Source of the DNA: Lysinibacillus sp. SGAir0095 | GTDB lineage: Bacteria > Bacillota > Bacilli > Bacillales_A > Planococcaceae | Assembly (NCBI RefSeq): GCF_005491425.1 | Contig: NZ_CP028083.1 | Location: 1,078,001-1,142,000, forward strand | Length of the DNA: 64,000 nucleotides | Direction: 5' to 3' | In this document: piece after piece, positions 8,939-18,558 of the stretch | How positions within the stretch are numbered: position 1 is the first letter of the stretch | Layout of the letters: every line of letters begins with the position of its first letter | The notes under the pieces: generated by a model | What the model was told of the DNA's origin: nothing | The model's input: the letters and a program-made list of their open reading frames with translations, nothing else | The model's database searches: none | Made by a program: the position numbers and the translations under genes

Positions 8939-10135
8939 TTAAGCTGATGGTTTTAGTAAGCCAGGAGATTTTTTCAATGTCCAAACTAAAGCCAAAACAA
9001 AGCAACCTAATAAAATTACAGCCCCTAATATGAATGGAATAGACAAATGCCATTCTAATAATACTCCAGCAAGTGCAGGACCAATCATATTGCCCAAACT
9101 CATATAGGCGTTGTTCATACCAGCCGCAAATCCTTGCTCATTTCCAGCAAACTTGGAAATCAATGTATTTACTGCTGGGCGAATAAATACTGTAGCAATT
9201 TGGAATAAGGTTGCTACAGCTAAAATAATGAAGAACCCGCCAACAAAAACCATGAAGACCATTGTTATGGCAGCTGCCACTAAATTAACTAAAATAACCT
9301 TCATTTCACCAAAACGCTTGAACAATTTATCAATAATAAACATTTGAAGTATTACACCAGCGAAACCACCTACAGTGATGACAATGGCAATATCTGTTGG
9401 TGAGTAATCAAATTTATAGGTTAAGAACATTGATAGGGTTGATTGGAAATTTGAAATACCAAAACTAAAAGTAAATACAATAATTAAAATAACAAAATAA
9501 GGTGTTTTAACGGAACGAACTAATTGATTCAAAATGTTTTCTCTAGGTGCATTTTTTACCGCATCGTTTATTTGTGGCTGAACATTCGGTAGTACAATAT
9601 ACGAAAGTAGAGCTGCGACTAAAGCGACAACTCCAGCTAAATAGAATGGGAAATGTAAATTAACATTTGCCAGAAATCCTCCTAATGCAGGGCCAATCAT
9701 AAATCCTAGAGAGATGGCTGCTCCAATTAATCCCATACCTTTCCCGCGTTCTTCAATGGTTGTGATATCAGCCACATAAGCCATAATTGTTGTCATAATG
9801 AACGCAGCACCGAAACCACTTAAGAAGCGGCCTAAGTATAAAATCCAAACATCAGTAGCTAGGCCAAAAATGATTTGTGAAATTCCGTAAATAATGAGTC
9901 CGCCTATAATAAATATTTTCCGGCCGAATCGATCCGACAAATTTCCAGCGATCGGTGAAAATAAAAATTGCGCTAATGCAAAAACTGCGATTAAAGAACC
10001 GTAGACTTCGCCACCAACACCGAAAATATCTAAATAGGAAGGTAGTACAGGAATAACAATTCCTACACCACCCATGGTAATAAACATATTAAGCATTAAA
10101 ATCGATAAAGCTAATTTTTTCTTTTTCTGTGACAT
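8939..10135 (-). CDS. MFS multidrug-type efflux transporter
   Basis: A 398-aa integral membrane protein with 12 predicted TM helices. It has the major-facilitator motif A GNLSDRFGRK between TM2 and TM3, and a G-rich motif C-like segment (GAAISLGFMIGPALGG) in TM5 typical of drug/H+ antiporters. The best family match is the DHA1 NorA/Bmr/TetA type. The substrate cannot be read from the sequence. It is preceded by an RBS (GAAAGGTG) and flanked by terminators, so it is transcribed alone. Its position between dapL and ykuU is an insertion relative to B. subtilis. Confidence 0.85.
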   Translation of the reverse strand: MSQKKKKLALSILMLNMFITMGGVGIVIPVLPSYLDIFGVGGEVYGSLIAVFALAQFLFSPIAGNLSDRFGRKIFIIGGLIIYGISQIIFGLATDVWILYLGRFLSGFGAAFIMTTIMAYVADITTIEERGKGMGLIGAAISLGFMIGPALGGFLANVNLHFPFYLAGVVALVAALLSYIVLPNVQPQINDAVKNAPRENILNQLVRSVKTPYFVILIIVFTFSFGISNFQSTLSMFLTYKFDYSPTDIAIVITVGGFAGVILQMFIIDKLFKRFGEMKVILVNLVAAAITMVFMVFVGGFFIILAVATLFQIATVFIRPAVNTLISKFAGNEQGFAAGMNNAYMSLGNMIGPALAGVLLEWHLSIPFILGAVILLGCFVLALVWTLKKSPGLLKPSA

Positions 10136-10263
10136 CCCAGTCCACCTTTCCCCTTACATGTATCCCCAAAAAGTAAATTAATTCGTGTATCTAAAAGCTT
10201 ATCATATTGTATATCGATTAACTACATATAAAAAGAGGTCTTTAGGCTGATATTCGATAGAAA

Positions 10264-10299
10264 AGTCGATGATATTCATAGAAGAATGTCATCGACTAA
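10264..10299 (-). terminator. Intrinsic terminator of the pot operon
   Basis: AGTCGATGATATTC pairs with GAATGTCATCGACT (10264-10277 / 10284-10297). On the minus strand the stem is followed by TTTTCTAT. It lies just after the potD stop. Confidence 0.8.
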
Positions 10300-10304
10300 A
10301 AGAA

Positions 10305-11381
10305 TTAACGTATACTCATTTTAAACTTAAGGAAATATTCATTATATTTTCCTAACCATCGTAAACCAAGGTTTTCATAAACCTCTAATTTATCACGAAG
10401 CTCCTCATCAGGATAGAATCGTTCGTCTTCTATTACTTCTGGATCCATTAGTTCCATGGCTGCAGCGTTTGGTGTAGAGTAGCCAACATAATCATTATTT
10501 TGTGCAGAATTTTCAGCATCTAACATAAAGTTGATAAAGGCATGAGCACCCTCTAAATTCGCTGCAGTTTTAGGAATCACGAAATTATCAAACCATAAAT
10601 TAGATCCTTCTTCAGGAACGGCAAAATCAAGCTCTTCATTTTCCCACATCATATCGGCCGCCTGACCAGACCAAGTAAGGGCGACAGTTGCCTCGTTGTT
10701 AATCATAAGAGGTGTTATTTCATCCCCGATAATCGCTTTAATATTAGGTGATAATGTAATTAATTTATCGGTTGCTTGACGAAGAAGGGTCTCATCTTTC
10801 GCATTAAGTGATTCGCCTAAGGAGTTAAGCCCCATTCCCATTACTTCACGAGCTCCATCTACTAAAAATACTTTTTCTTTTAAAGATGGGTCCCAAAGAT
10901 CTTCCCAGGATGTAAAGTCTAAATGATCGGCAACTAGGCTTGGATTATAAACTATGCCAACCGTTCCCCAGAAATAAGGAATAGAATATTTGTTTCCTGG
11001 GTCAAATGCCAAGTCCAAAAAATAAGGGTCAATATTTTGTAAATTTGGAAGCTTAGAATGATCAATTGGTAACAATAAGTCTTTTTCCTTCATCATCTCA
11101 ACCATATATTCGGATGGAACAGCCACATCATAAGCAGAACCGCCTTGTTCTACTTTAGTCATCATGGCCTCGTTTGAATCGAACGTTTCATAAATGACTT
11201 TAATGCCTGTTTCTTCAGTAAATTGATCAATTATATCAGGATCGATATACTCGCCCCAGTTATAGACGGTGATCGTATCTTTGCTTCCAGCAGAACCTGC
11301 TGATTCTAATCGATCTGCCATAAAGAATAGGAGGGCACAGACGACTATGATAGCTACAGTAGCTTGAACTAATGATTTCAT
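10305..11381 (-). CDS. potD: Spermidine/putrescine-binding protein PotD
   Basis: Extracytoplasmic solute-binding subunit (358 aa) of the polyamine ABC importer. It has an N-terminal hydrophobic segment (~5-22) and no clear lipobox, so it may be tethered by an uncleaved signal anchor. The mature part shows PotD signatures: ITVYNWGEYIDPDII near the N-terminus, YDVAVPSEYMV, PYFWGTVGIVYN and ALTWSGQAADM. The last gene of the operon, it overlaps potC by 4 bases, with its RBS (GAGGAGG) inside potC. Confidence 0.92.
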   Translation of the reverse strand: MKSLVQATVAIIVVCALLFFMADRLESAGSAGSKDTITVYNWGEYIDPDIIDQFTEETGIKVIYETFDSNEAMMTKVEQGGSAYDVAVPSEYMVEMMKEKDLLLPIDHSKLPNLQNIDPYFLDLAFDPGNKYSIPYFWGTVGIVYNPSLVADHLDFTSWEDLWDPSLKEKVFLVDGAREVMGMGLNSLGESLNAKDETLLRQATDKLITLSPNIKAIIGDEITPLMINNEATVALTWSGQAADMMWENEELDFAVPEEGSNLWFDNFVIPKTAANLEGAHAFINFMLDAENSAQNNDYVGYSTPNAAAMELMDPEVIEDERFYPDEELRDKLEVYENLGLRWLGKYNEYFLKFKMSIR

Positions 11382-12178
11382 CGTTGTACCTCCTCACTTA
11401 CTCGTTTTCTACGATTTGTTACAGTGTAGTAGCCAATAACAACTAAAACAGTTACAAAGAAGACAAGTCCCGAAATCGCATTTACTGTTAAAGAGATTCC
11501 TGTTCTTGCCATCGAATAAATTTCAATGGATAGGGTAGAAAATCCGTTCCCTGTAACGAAAAAAGTAACAGCGAAATCATCTAATGAATAGGTTAGGGCT
11601 AAGAAGAACCCTGCAAAAATTCCCGGTTGAATATAGGGAAGAATAACTCGAGTTAATACATCCCGTTTAGATGCTCCTAAGTCACGTGCAGCATCAATAA
11701 GCGATGTATTCATTTCTAAAAGCTTTGGTAAAACCATCAAAACTACTATAGGAATACTAAAGGCCACATGGGAGACTAAAACAGATGTAAAACCTAATTT
11801 TACCCCAATCATTGTAAATAAAATTAAGAAACTTGCCCCAATGACCACATCAGGACTTACGATTAAAACGTTATTTAATGAAAGTATTGTGTTCCGCATT
11901 TTTTTATCCTTAATAGAGACAATTCCAATTGCACCTAATGTACCAATAATTGTAGCAATCAAACCTGACAATAGGGCGATGATAACTGTATTAATCAAAA
12001 TAACTATAAGTCGGGAGTCTTCAAATACTGCTTGATAATGGTCTAATGTGAAGGACTCGAAGCTATTCATGGAGCCGCCACTATTAAATGAATAAAAAAT
12101 TAGGTAGAAAATTGGTGCATATAAAACAATAAAAACAAGTAATAAATAGATTTTTGAGGCAGTTGATAATTTTTTCAT
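11378..12178 (-). CDS. potC: Polyamine ABC transporter permease PotC
   Basis: Inner-membrane permease of 266 aa with six predicted TM helices and the EAA loop ([20 protein letters not shown]) that docks to the ATPase. Together with PotB it forms the transmembrane channel. It starts one base before the end of potB (TAATG) and overlaps potD at its own end, implying translational coupling. Confidence 0.92.
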   Translation of the reverse strand: MKKLSTASKIYLLLVFIVLYAPIFYLIFYSFNSGGSMNSFESFTLDHYQAVFEDSRLIVILINTVIIALLSGLIATIIGTLGAIGIVSIKDKKMRNTILSLNNVLIVSPDVVIGASFLILFTMIGVKLGFTSVLVSHVAFSIPIVVLMVLPKLLEMNTSLIDAARDLGASKRDVLTRVILPYIQPGIFAGFFLALTYSLDDFAVTFFVTGNGFSTLSIEIYSMARTGISLTVNAISGLVFFVTVLVVIGYYTVTNRRKRVSEEVQR

Positions 12179-12981
12179 TATGCACGGCCTCCCTTCTTCT
12201 GACCAGTCAGAAGCATAATGATAACCATAATAATAATTAAGAATACAGCGATCGTTGAGCCCATACCCCAGTTTTGTGAAACAAGGAATTGTTGCTCAAT
12301 CGCAGTACCTAGAGTGATGACTTGGTTACCGGCAATTAAGCGTGTAATCATGAATAATGATAGTGCTGGTATAAAGGTTACTTGAATCCCGGATTTTACA
12401 CCGTCAATTGTTAAAGGAAAAATAACACGACGGAAAGTTGTAAAACTAGAAGCACCTAAATCACGTGCTGCATACACTAGTGTCGGGTTCAATTTATCAA
12501 GTGAGTTGAAAATTGGAATAATCATAAATGGAATAAAAATATAAACTGAAACAAATATGAAACTGAAATCTGTAAACAGAATTTGCTGTGCATCCAGTCC
12601 AAATACCTCTAGAAAGGCATTTATAGGACCGTATAATCCGAAAATCCCGATAAAAGCATAAGTCTTTAATAATAAGTTAATCCAAGAGGGAATAATAATC
12701 AGCATTAACCATAGATGCTTATGCTTTGTTTTAGTTAATAGAAAAGCAGTTGGGTAAGCAATTAGTAAAGTAAATAGTGTGATTAAGAAGGCATACCAAA
12801 AGCTTGTTAGCGTCATTTTTAAATATACGGTAGAAAAGAAAGCCGAATAGTTAGCTAATGTAAAATTCCCATTTAAGTCTAACATTGAATAATATACGAT
12901 TAAGACGATTGGCGCGATGACAAATAATGCTATCCATAGGTAATAGGGAAATAGCGAGCCCTTAGAAGCTTTATTGAACAT
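12178..12981 (-). CDS. potB: Polyamine ABC transporter permease PotB
   Basis: Permease subunit of 267 aa with six TM helices and an EAA loop ([20 protein letters not shown]). The ATG at 12981 was chosen because it lies 9 bases after GGAG. An in-frame ATG two codons upstream is too close to the RBS. The start overlaps the end of potA by 11 bases. Confidence 0.9.
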   Translation of the reverse strand: MFNKASKGSLFPYYLWIALFVIAPIVLIVYYSMLDLNGNFTLANYSAFFSTVYLKMTLTSFWYAFLITLFTLLIAYPTAFLLTKTKHKHLWLMLIIIPSWINLLLKTYAFIGIFGLYGPINAFLEVFGLDAQQILFTDFSFIFVSVYIFIPFMIIPIFNSLDKLNPTLVYAARDLGASSFTTFRRVIFPLTIDGVKSGIQVTFIPALSLFMITRLIAGNQVITLGTAIEQQFLVSQNWGMGSTIAVFLIIIMVIIMLLTGQKKGGRA

Positions 12982-14074
12982 TTTCATCTTCTCCGTAAGC
13001 TTCCAAACGTTTATCGAATTCTTCTTCTGTTTCGTTTAGACGCATTACATGAATACTTTCAGGATCAAAGTCTAAGCCAATTTGTTCGCCTACATCTGCC
13101 TTTTTAAGTGAATGCACAAGCCATTCATTGCCATCTTTATCGTAAGTGGATAATTCATAATGAACACCACGGAATAATTGTGTATCAACAGTAACAACAA
13201 GTTTTCCTTTATCTATAGTAGTTATTTCTAAATCCTCAGGACGAATCACGATATCAATTTTCTCATTTGGTCGCATACCTTGGTCAACACAATCGAATGT
13301 TTTGCCGGTAAATTGAACTTTGAAGTCTTCAATCATAACGCCATCCACAATATTTGACTCACCAATAAAATCGGCAACAAAACGGTTAATTGGCTCATCA
13401 TATATATCTACTGGAGTCCCGGATTGTTGGATTTCACCATCGTTAATAACGAAAATTTCATCGGACATGGCTAGAGCTTCTTCTTGATCATGCGTTACAA
13501 AGACAAAGGTTTTCCCTAAACGTTGCTGTAGCTCACGAAGCTCATATTGCATTTCTGAACGAAGCTTCAAATCCAGTGCAGATAAGGGCTCGTCCAAAAG
13601 AATGACTTCCGGATCATTTACAATCGCACGGGCAATGGCCACACGTTGACGTTGGCCACCAGACATTTCCGAGATTTCGCGATTTCCATATCCGCCTAGA
13701 TTAACGAATTTTAAAGCTTCCAAAACTCGTTCTTGAATTTCTTTTTCTTTCAGCTTTTTAATTCGTAGACCGAAAGCGACATTTTCAAATACGTTTAAAT
13801 GCGGAAATAAGGCATAGTCTTGAAAAACGGTATTTACCTGACGTTCATTGGCGGGAATTTGATTTATTTTTTTATCATTAAAGTAAATCGAACCTTCAGT
13901 AGGATCCGTGAATCCAGCAATAATACGTAGAATGGTCGTTTTTCCGCACCCAGAAGGACCTAAAAGGGTATAGAACTTTCCTCTTTCAAGTTCAAAATTA
14001 ATATTTTTTAATACAACTGTTCCATCATCATACGATTTTGAAACATTCTCAAATCGAATAATTGTATCGTTCAT
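12971..14074 (-). CDS. potA: Polyamine ABC transporter ATPase PotA
   Basis: ATP-binding subunit of 367 aa that energises PotBC. It has Walker [10 protein letters not shown], signature [14 protein letters not shown], Walker B VILLDEP, the switch THDQEEA, and a C-terminal TOBE-like domain (~residues 235-345). The start ATG at 14074 follows TAGGAGG. An upstream in-frame ATG at 14113 would lie inside the regulator gene and lacks an RBS. It is the first transporter gene, 16 bases after the XRE regulator. Confidence 0.93.
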   Translation of the reverse strand: MNDTIIRFENVSKSYDDGTVVLKNINFELERGKFYTLLGPSGCGKTTILRIIAGFTDPTEGSIYFNDKKINQIPANERQVNTVFQDYALFPHLNVFENVAFGLRIKKLKEKEIQERVLEALKFVNLGGYGNREISEMSGGQRQRVAIARAIVNDPEVILLDEPLSALDLKLRSEMQYELRELQQRLGKTFVFVTHDQEEALAMSDEIFVINDGEIQQSGTPVDIYDEPINRFVADFIGESNIVDGVMIEDFKVQFTGKTFDCVDQGMRPNEKIDIVIRPEDLEITTIDKGKLVVTVDTQLFRGVHYELSTYDKDGNEWLVHSLKKADVGEQIGLDFDPESIHVMRLNETEEEFDKRLEAYGEDENVQ

Positions 14075-14090
14075 TCTCTTGCCTCCTAAA

Positions 14091-14633
14091 CTATAAATAA
14101 GAATCTGTTGCAACTAGTAAAATTTGAGTTTCTGCATTGTTAGCGTTAAAAATTTGATGATTCGTGGAAGCTTCATAGTAAATAGCATTTCCTTCACAAG
14201 CGATATATTCGTTTTTGCCTAAGACCACCCGTATCCGACCCTTTAATACATAGATAAATGTCTCAGCTAAAGAAGGTTCGAATTGTTTATATTCGCCATC
14301 CTTTTGAAGTGTTATAAGGACTGGTTCCATTTCTTTTTCATTGGAAGTTGGAATCAGCCATTGAATCTTATATTTTTTATCTTCATCTGTATATGAGGTT
14401 TGGTCTTCTACGTTATAGATTACTTTTTGTTCTTGTAACGAGTCGTCAAAGAATTCTTTTGGGGTAGTGCCCAACACTTCCAAAATAGAAAATAATGTTT
14501 CAATTGATGGCGAATTTAAATCACGTTCTAGTTGAGAGAGATATCCTTTTGTTAAATCAGTTCTTTCACCTAATTCTTCCTGTGTCAGTCCTTTTTTAAG
14601 TCGTAATGCTTTAATTTTCGCACCAATTTGCAC
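14091..14633 (-). CDS. XRE-cupin transcriptional regulator of the pot operon
   Basis: A 180-aa regulator with an N-terminal lambda-repressor-type HTH (~4-60, [27 protein letters not shown]) and a C-terminal cupin (~110-178). This is the PuuR-like architecture often linked to polyamine genes. The GTG start follows AAGGAG. It is the first gene of the operon, ahead of potABCD, and repeats around its own promoter suggest autoregulation. The polyamine ligand is inferred from context. Confidence 0.85.
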   Translation of the reverse strand: MQIGAKIKALRLKKGLTQEELGERTDLTKGYLSQLERDLNSPSIETLFSILEVLGTTPKEFFDDSLQEQKVIYNVEDQTSYTDEDKKYKIQWLIPTSNEKEMEPVLITLQKDGEYKQFEPSLAETFIYVLKGRIRVVLGKNEYIACEGNAIYYEASTNHQIFNANNAETQILLVATDSYL

Positions 14634-14663
14634 TTGAATAGCTCCTTATTTGTTTAATATACA

Positions 14664-14749
14664 TAAACTTAAAGTATGAAAGTTTACTATTTAAAAACTT
14701 AATGTTTACTATTATGATACTATTATACAGAATCGCATAAGCAATTCAA
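14664..14749 (-). promoter_or_regulatory. pot operon promoter with repeated operator-like sites
   Basis: On the minus strand TTGAAT, a 16-bp spacer and TATAAT (complement of 14744-14749 and 14722-14727) form a good sigma-A promoter. Just downstream of the -10, GTTTACTATT occurs twice (14682-14691 and 14704-14713) exactly 22 bp apart, about two helical turns. The perfect inverted repeat TAAACTT/AAGTTTA (14664-14670 / 14680-14686) overlaps one copy. The layout fits repressor binding near the transcription start, presumably by the XRE regulator. Confidence 0.55.
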
Positions 14750-14875
14750 GAGAAGTTTTTGAAAGATTTTCCTAGAAAAATGAACCTATTTACTATACTT
14801 ATTTTCTTCAACTTATCAAAAAAGAATACTTCAATGTTGGTTTTTACTATGAACTTCTAAATGGGGGAAACGAAA

Positions 14876-15418
14876 ATGATAGATTTACAGGTCGGCAAAC
14901 CAGCGCCAGATTTTATAATGGATGCCGTTATGCCCGATAAGTCTTTTGGAAAAGTTTCATTAGAAGAAAACATAAAAAAAGAAAAATGGACGGTTTTATT
15001 TTTTTACCCGATGGATTTTACTTTTGTGTGTCCAACTGAAATTACGGAGATGTCCGATTATCACGATGAATTTGATGAACTTGATGCAGTGGTGTTAGGT
15101 GTTTCCACTGATACGGTTTATACACACTTAGCTTGGATCAATACAGAACGTACAAAAAATGGTCTTGGTCAACTTCAATACCCTCTAGCAGCGGACCATA
15201 ATCACCAGGTGGCAAAAAAGTACGGCGTTTTAGTTGAAGAAGAGGGGATTGCGCTTAGAGGATTATTTATTATTAATCCCGAGGGTGAGCTTCAATATCA
15301 AGTAATCCATCATAATAATATTGGGCGTGATATTGAAGAGGTGTTACGTGTTCTGCAAGCGTTGCAAACAGGGGGTTTATGTCCGGCAAGCTGGCGTCCA
15401 GGTGACGATACATTATAA
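14876..15418 (+). CDS. ykuU: 2-Cys peroxiredoxin (YkuU)
   Basis: Thiol peroxidase of 180 aa of the AhpC/Prx1 family, reducing H2O2 and organic peroxides. The peroxidatic Cys is C52 in DFTFVCPTEI and the resolving Cys is C169 in GGLCPASW. The ATG at 14876 follows GGGGGAAACG. An in-frame ATG 15 bases upstream is part of the RBS. The resulting length equals that of B. subtilis YkuU, and the thioredoxin-like ykuV follows as in B. subtilis. Confidence 0.93.
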   Translation: MIDLQVGKPAPDFIMDAVMPDKSFGKVSLEENIKKEKWTVLFFYPMDFTFVCPTEITEMSDYHDEFDELDAVVLGVSTDTVYTHLAWINTERTKNGLGQLQYPLAADHNHQVAKKYGVLVEEEGIALRGLFIINPEGELQYQVIHHNNIGRDIEEVLRVLQALQTGGLCPASWRPGDDTL

Positions 15419-15462
15419 ATTCAAAATCGGGGGCTGTACAATTCTTTTAAGGAGGAGGTTAA

Positions 15463-15903
15463 ATGAAATTACGTTCCAAAATGCCTGACTTAATTGGTGA
15501 AGCGGACTGGTTAAATGGCAAGGTCAAGCGGGAGAATTTAATAGGAGAAAAGCCAACTATCATACATTTTTGGTCTTTGAGCTGTTACGATTGTTTAGAG
15601 AGTTTGCCTGAACTGAATAGATTTAGAGTTAAGTACCATGAACAAGTTAATTTTCTAGCAGTCCATATGCCAAGGTCAAAGGAAGATATGGACATAGGAA
15701 AAATAAAAAAAACTGCCCGTAAATATAAATTAACACAGCCTATTTTTATTGATAATCAAATGACGCTAACAGACACTTTCAATAATCAGTATGTGCCTGC
15801 TTATTACCTATTCGATCGTAATGGGATGCTTCGTCACTATCAGGTAGGAGGAAGTGGCATGAAGATGTTAGAAAAAAGAGTGGTTAAACTTTTAAATGAA
15901 TGA
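15463..15903 (+). CDS. ykuV: Thioredoxin-like thiol-disulfide oxidoreductase (YkuV)
   Basis: A 146-aa thioredoxin-fold protein without a signal peptide. The redox motif is C41-Y-D-C44 in FWSLSCYDCLESLPELN and the cis-Pro region is VPAYYLFD. B. subtilis YkuV has the same size, position and CxxC context and acts as a cytosolic disulfide reductase. Its pairing with ykuU suggests it recycles the peroxiredoxin. A strong AAGGAGGAGG RBS precedes it and a bidirectional terminator follows. Confidence 0.88.
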   Translation: MKLRSKMPDLIGEADWLNGKVKRENLIGEKPTIIHFWSLSCYDCLESLPELNRFRVKYHEQVNFLAVHMPRSKEDMDIGKIKKTARKYKLTQPIFIDNQMTLTDTFNNQYVPAYYLFDRNGMLRHYQVGGSGMKMLEKRVVKLLNE

Positions 15904-15930
15904 TAAGCAAAGGGAAGAAGAAAAGTTAGA

Positions 15931-15967
15931 AAAGTGTAGACTTTAGATTATAGTCTACACTTTTTGT
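15931..15967. terminator. Bidirectional terminator after ykuV
   Basis: The perfect 12-bp repeat AAAGTGTAGACT / AGTCTACACTTT (15931-15942 / 15952-15963) is followed by TTGTTAT. It serves ykuV and the converging DUF2935 gene. Confidence 0.85.
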
Positions 15968-15970
15968 TAT

Positions 15971-16730
15971 TTATGCCTGATTAGATTGTGCAAGCTTCAT
16001 TAAATAATATTGTTCTTCTCTAGCCATATGGTCCGCCATCAAAGGAGACAAAACTCCTAGGCTTTCCGCATTTATCTCCATTTCCTCAAGCTCATTTAAA
16101 AAAGTTTTGAAGAGGCTCATTTCTATTTCAACATCCTTATTAAATTTCGAGAGTGAAGGAAACCTGTGGATATTTGTTGCAAAAATCCTGTTAGTTCAAC
16201 TGCTTTTAAGTAAAAATCGTCAAAATGCTTCGTAAAGGTTTGACTTTTTTCTTTCAGCCGTCTTTCAACTCCGTCCAGCCTATCATTAATAGCACCTGCA
16301 TGCCCGGACGCATCTAATAGCCAAAGTAAATGATGGTGTAGCTCGTGGAAAATTGGAGGAGTTTTTCCTGCTTCAAGTAACCAATGATTCTTTGAAACTC
16401 TTCCAGTTCATTTACCATATGATTTACAAAGCTTGGAGTAAGATGAATCTTCATTTGCCCGGTAATATGACGTCTTATTATAGAGAGCTTTAAAGCCTTT
16501 AGTTCGTTTACTGCTTCTTCCACCTTATTTGTAAAAGGGAGGATTGTGGTCTCGTTTTGCTGTTTTAATTGGGCGTGAAATTGGTCAAATACCTGTATAA
16601 ATTGAGAAGCTTTCGCAATATCCTCTTTCTCAGATGGATAAAGGGAGTCACGTATAAATCTAGAATGGTCTCCTAATATCCTCAACCAAAACTGATGTTC
16701 AAATATAGCACTTTCAAAAAAGAGAGCCAA
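15971..16730 (-). pseudogene. Frameshifted DUF2935-family gene
   Basis: Three successive minus-strand frames reconstruct one DUF2935-like protein of about 250 aa. The first frame begins at TTG 16730, ten bases after AAGGAGG, with the family motif FEHQFWLRILGDH and runs to ...LEEFQRIIGYL. The second frame picks up near 16380 with LLEAGKTPP and HELHHHLLWLLDASGHAG. The third begins near 16160 with FPSLSKFNKDVEIEMSLF and ends in DHMAREEQYYLMKLAQ. Each piece continues the family pattern without obvious loss, so two single-base indels (or two sequencing errors) broke the gene. DUF2935 proteins are iron-binding-like helical bundles of unclear function. The 5' fragment alone would be about 138 aa. 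Confidence 0.75.
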
Positions 16731-16898
16731 GCTGTATACGCCTCCTTGGTTAGCACATAAGTATATGGTATTCATATGGTTATGGGTTTATTAAAAAAAT
16801 AGTCTTATTACCTTTACTTATAAGGCTGATAATTTATAGGAAATATTCAAGGTTGAGAGTTTCGCAGTAAAATTAAGATTGGAATAGGAGGGATAGTC

Positions 16899-17675
16899 AT
16901 GGTAAATACAGTGAACGATCAATGGAATGCCCATTTGTATGATAAAAGCCATTCTTTTGTATCACAGTATGGTATAGATTTAATTCAATTTCTAGCACCA
17001 ATGGAAAATGAAAAGATTCTGGATCTCGGTTGTGGTACAGGAGATTTAGCACGGCAAATGAAGGATTTGGGTGCTAATGTAATAGGTGTGGATAAATCCG
17101 CCAATATGATTGAACAAGCGAGAAATAAATATGAAGAGATAGCATTTGAAGTGAAGGATGCTACTGAATTACTTTATAAGAACGAATTTGATGCTGTTTT
17201 TTCAAATGCAACACTACATTGGGTAAAAACACCAGAAAAAGCACTGAATTGCATTCAGAACAGCTTAAAACAAGGAGGAAGGTTTGTAGCAGAGTTTGGT
17301 GGGAAAGGGAATGTACAGACCATAACAAATGAAATAATAAGGGAAATAAAAACACTGGGAATGGATTTTAGTGAAGAACAGTTTCCATGGTTTTATCCAA
17401 GTATTGCCGAGTATACCTCTCTAATGGAGGAGGTAGGCTTTAGAGTAACATTGGCGCAGCACTATGATCGGCCAACAAAATTAGATGGTGAGCTCGGCTT
17501 GCAAAATTGGATTGAAATGTTTGGTGCTCAATTGTTTAACGGTATTGATGAAAAACAGAAGCAGAACATAATTAAGCGTGTTGAGCATAATTTAAAAAAT
17601 ATTCTATATAAAGAGGGCAATTGGTTTGCCGACTATAAAAGAATACGAGTTATTGGTGTGAAAAGCAGTTACTAA
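16899..17675 (+). CDS. Class I SAM-dependent methyltransferase
   Basis: A 258-aa cytosolic protein with the AdoMet-binding motif ILDLGCGTGDL (40-50), the acidic motif II GVDKSANMIEQA, and motif FDAVFSNATLHWV. It resembles trans-aconitate methyltransferase/UbiE-type enzymes in the region FSNATLHWVKTPEKAL, but the substrate is not determinable. It has a good RBS (TAGGAGGG) and stands alone between the DUF2935 remnant and ktrC. Confidence 0.82.
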   Translation: MVNTVNDQWNAHLYDKSHSFVSQYGIDLIQFLAPMENEKILDLGCGTGDLARQMKDLGANVIGVDKSANMIEQARNKYEEIAFEVKDATELLYKNEFDAVFSNATLHWVKTPEKALNCIQNSLKQGGRFVAEFGGKGNVQTITNEIIREIKTLGMDFSEEQFPWFYPSIAEYTSLMEEVGFRVTLAQHYDRPTKLDGELGLQNWIEMFGAQLFNGIDEKQKQNIIKRVEHNLKNILYKEGNWFADYKRIRVIGVKSSY

Positions 17676-17766
17676 AACTTTTAACAAATTTTTCAAAGGA
17701 TATTTGTACAAAATAATAACACTAAGTTAAAATAGTAGCATTGATGATTATGTACGGAGGTTCAAG

Positions 17767-18426
17767 ATGAAAAAAGAATTTGTAGTAGTAGGTTTAGGCC
17801 GTTTCGGTGGGAGTATTGTAAGAGAGTTGATTCGCTTAGGGGCAGACGTATTAGCAATTGATACGGAAGCGGAACGAGTAGATGAATATGCAAAAATTGC
17901 AACTCAAGCTGTAATTGCGGATACAACAGATGAAGAAGTAATTAAGTCGCTTGGTTTGCGCAATTTTGAACATGTAATTATTGCAATTGGTGAAAATATT
18001 CAAGCTAGTATTTTAACAACGCTAATTTTAAAGGATCTTGGTGTGGAGCAAATTACTGTTAAAGCACAAAATGATTATCACGCAAGAGTTCTCCATAAAA
18101 TTGGAGCAGATCATGTGGTGCATCCAGAGCGAGATATGGGGATTCGGATTGCGAACAATATGATGTCGAGCAATGTATTAGACTACTTAGAGCTCTCAGA
18201 TGAACATTCAATTATGGAAATTCGAGCAAATGATCGAATTGCCGGTTCTTCACTAATTGATTTGGATATTCGAGCAAATTATGGTATTAACATTGTCGGA
18301 ATCAAAAGGGGAGAATCAATTCTAATCTCTCCCGCAGCAGATGACAAAATATTGCTTGGTGATATTTTATTGGTAATAGGTGCTGATGTAGATATTAATC
18401 GATTTGTGAAAAAAATGATGAGCTAA
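17767..18426 (+). CDS. ktrC: Ktr potassium uptake regulatory subunit KtrC
   Basis: A 219-aa cytoplasmic RCK protein that gates a KtrB/KtrD-type K+ channel. Residues 1-~130 form the RCK_N Rossmann domain with GLGRFGGS (8-15) and the acidic Asp binding the adenosine ribose (AIDTE). Residues ~135-219 are RCK_C, the domain that binds c-di-AMP in Staphylococcus KtrA and Bacillus KtrC. Position before rnjA-rpoY matches B. subtilis ykqB (ktrC). The membrane subunit is not in the window. Confidence 0.9.
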   Translation: MKKEFVVVGLGRFGGSIVRELIRLGADVLAIDTEAERVDEYAKIATQAVIADTTDEEVIKSLGLRNFEHVIIAIGENIQASILTTLILKDLGVEQITVKAQNDYHARVLHKIGADHVVHPERDMGIRIANNMMSSNVLDYLELSDEHSIMEIRANDRIAGSSLIDLDIRANYGINIVGIKRGESILISPAADDKILLGDILLVIGADVDINRFVKKMMS

Positions 18427-18520
18427 TCCAGGATTATCAGGATTTTTAAAGGATTTTCAAAAAACAAGTGTATCTTATAATGAAGCGGGTTAAACAGTAT
18501 CCAAACCTTACACAAATCAA

Positions 18521-18553
18521 AAAAGGTTGTCCAAAATCGGACAACCTTTTATT
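18521..18553. terminator. Bidirectional terminator between ktrC and rnjA
   Basis: The perfect 12-bp inverted repeat AAAAGGTTGTCC / GGACAACCTTTT (18521-18532 / 18539-18550) with a six-base loop lies between the two converging genes. Confidence 0.9.
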
Positions 18554-18558
18554 AATGC

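Noticed and set aside
14075-14113. A 13-codon N-terminal extension of PotA.
   Set aside because: It overlaps the regulator gene and lacks an RBS, whereas ATG 14074 follows TAGGAGG.
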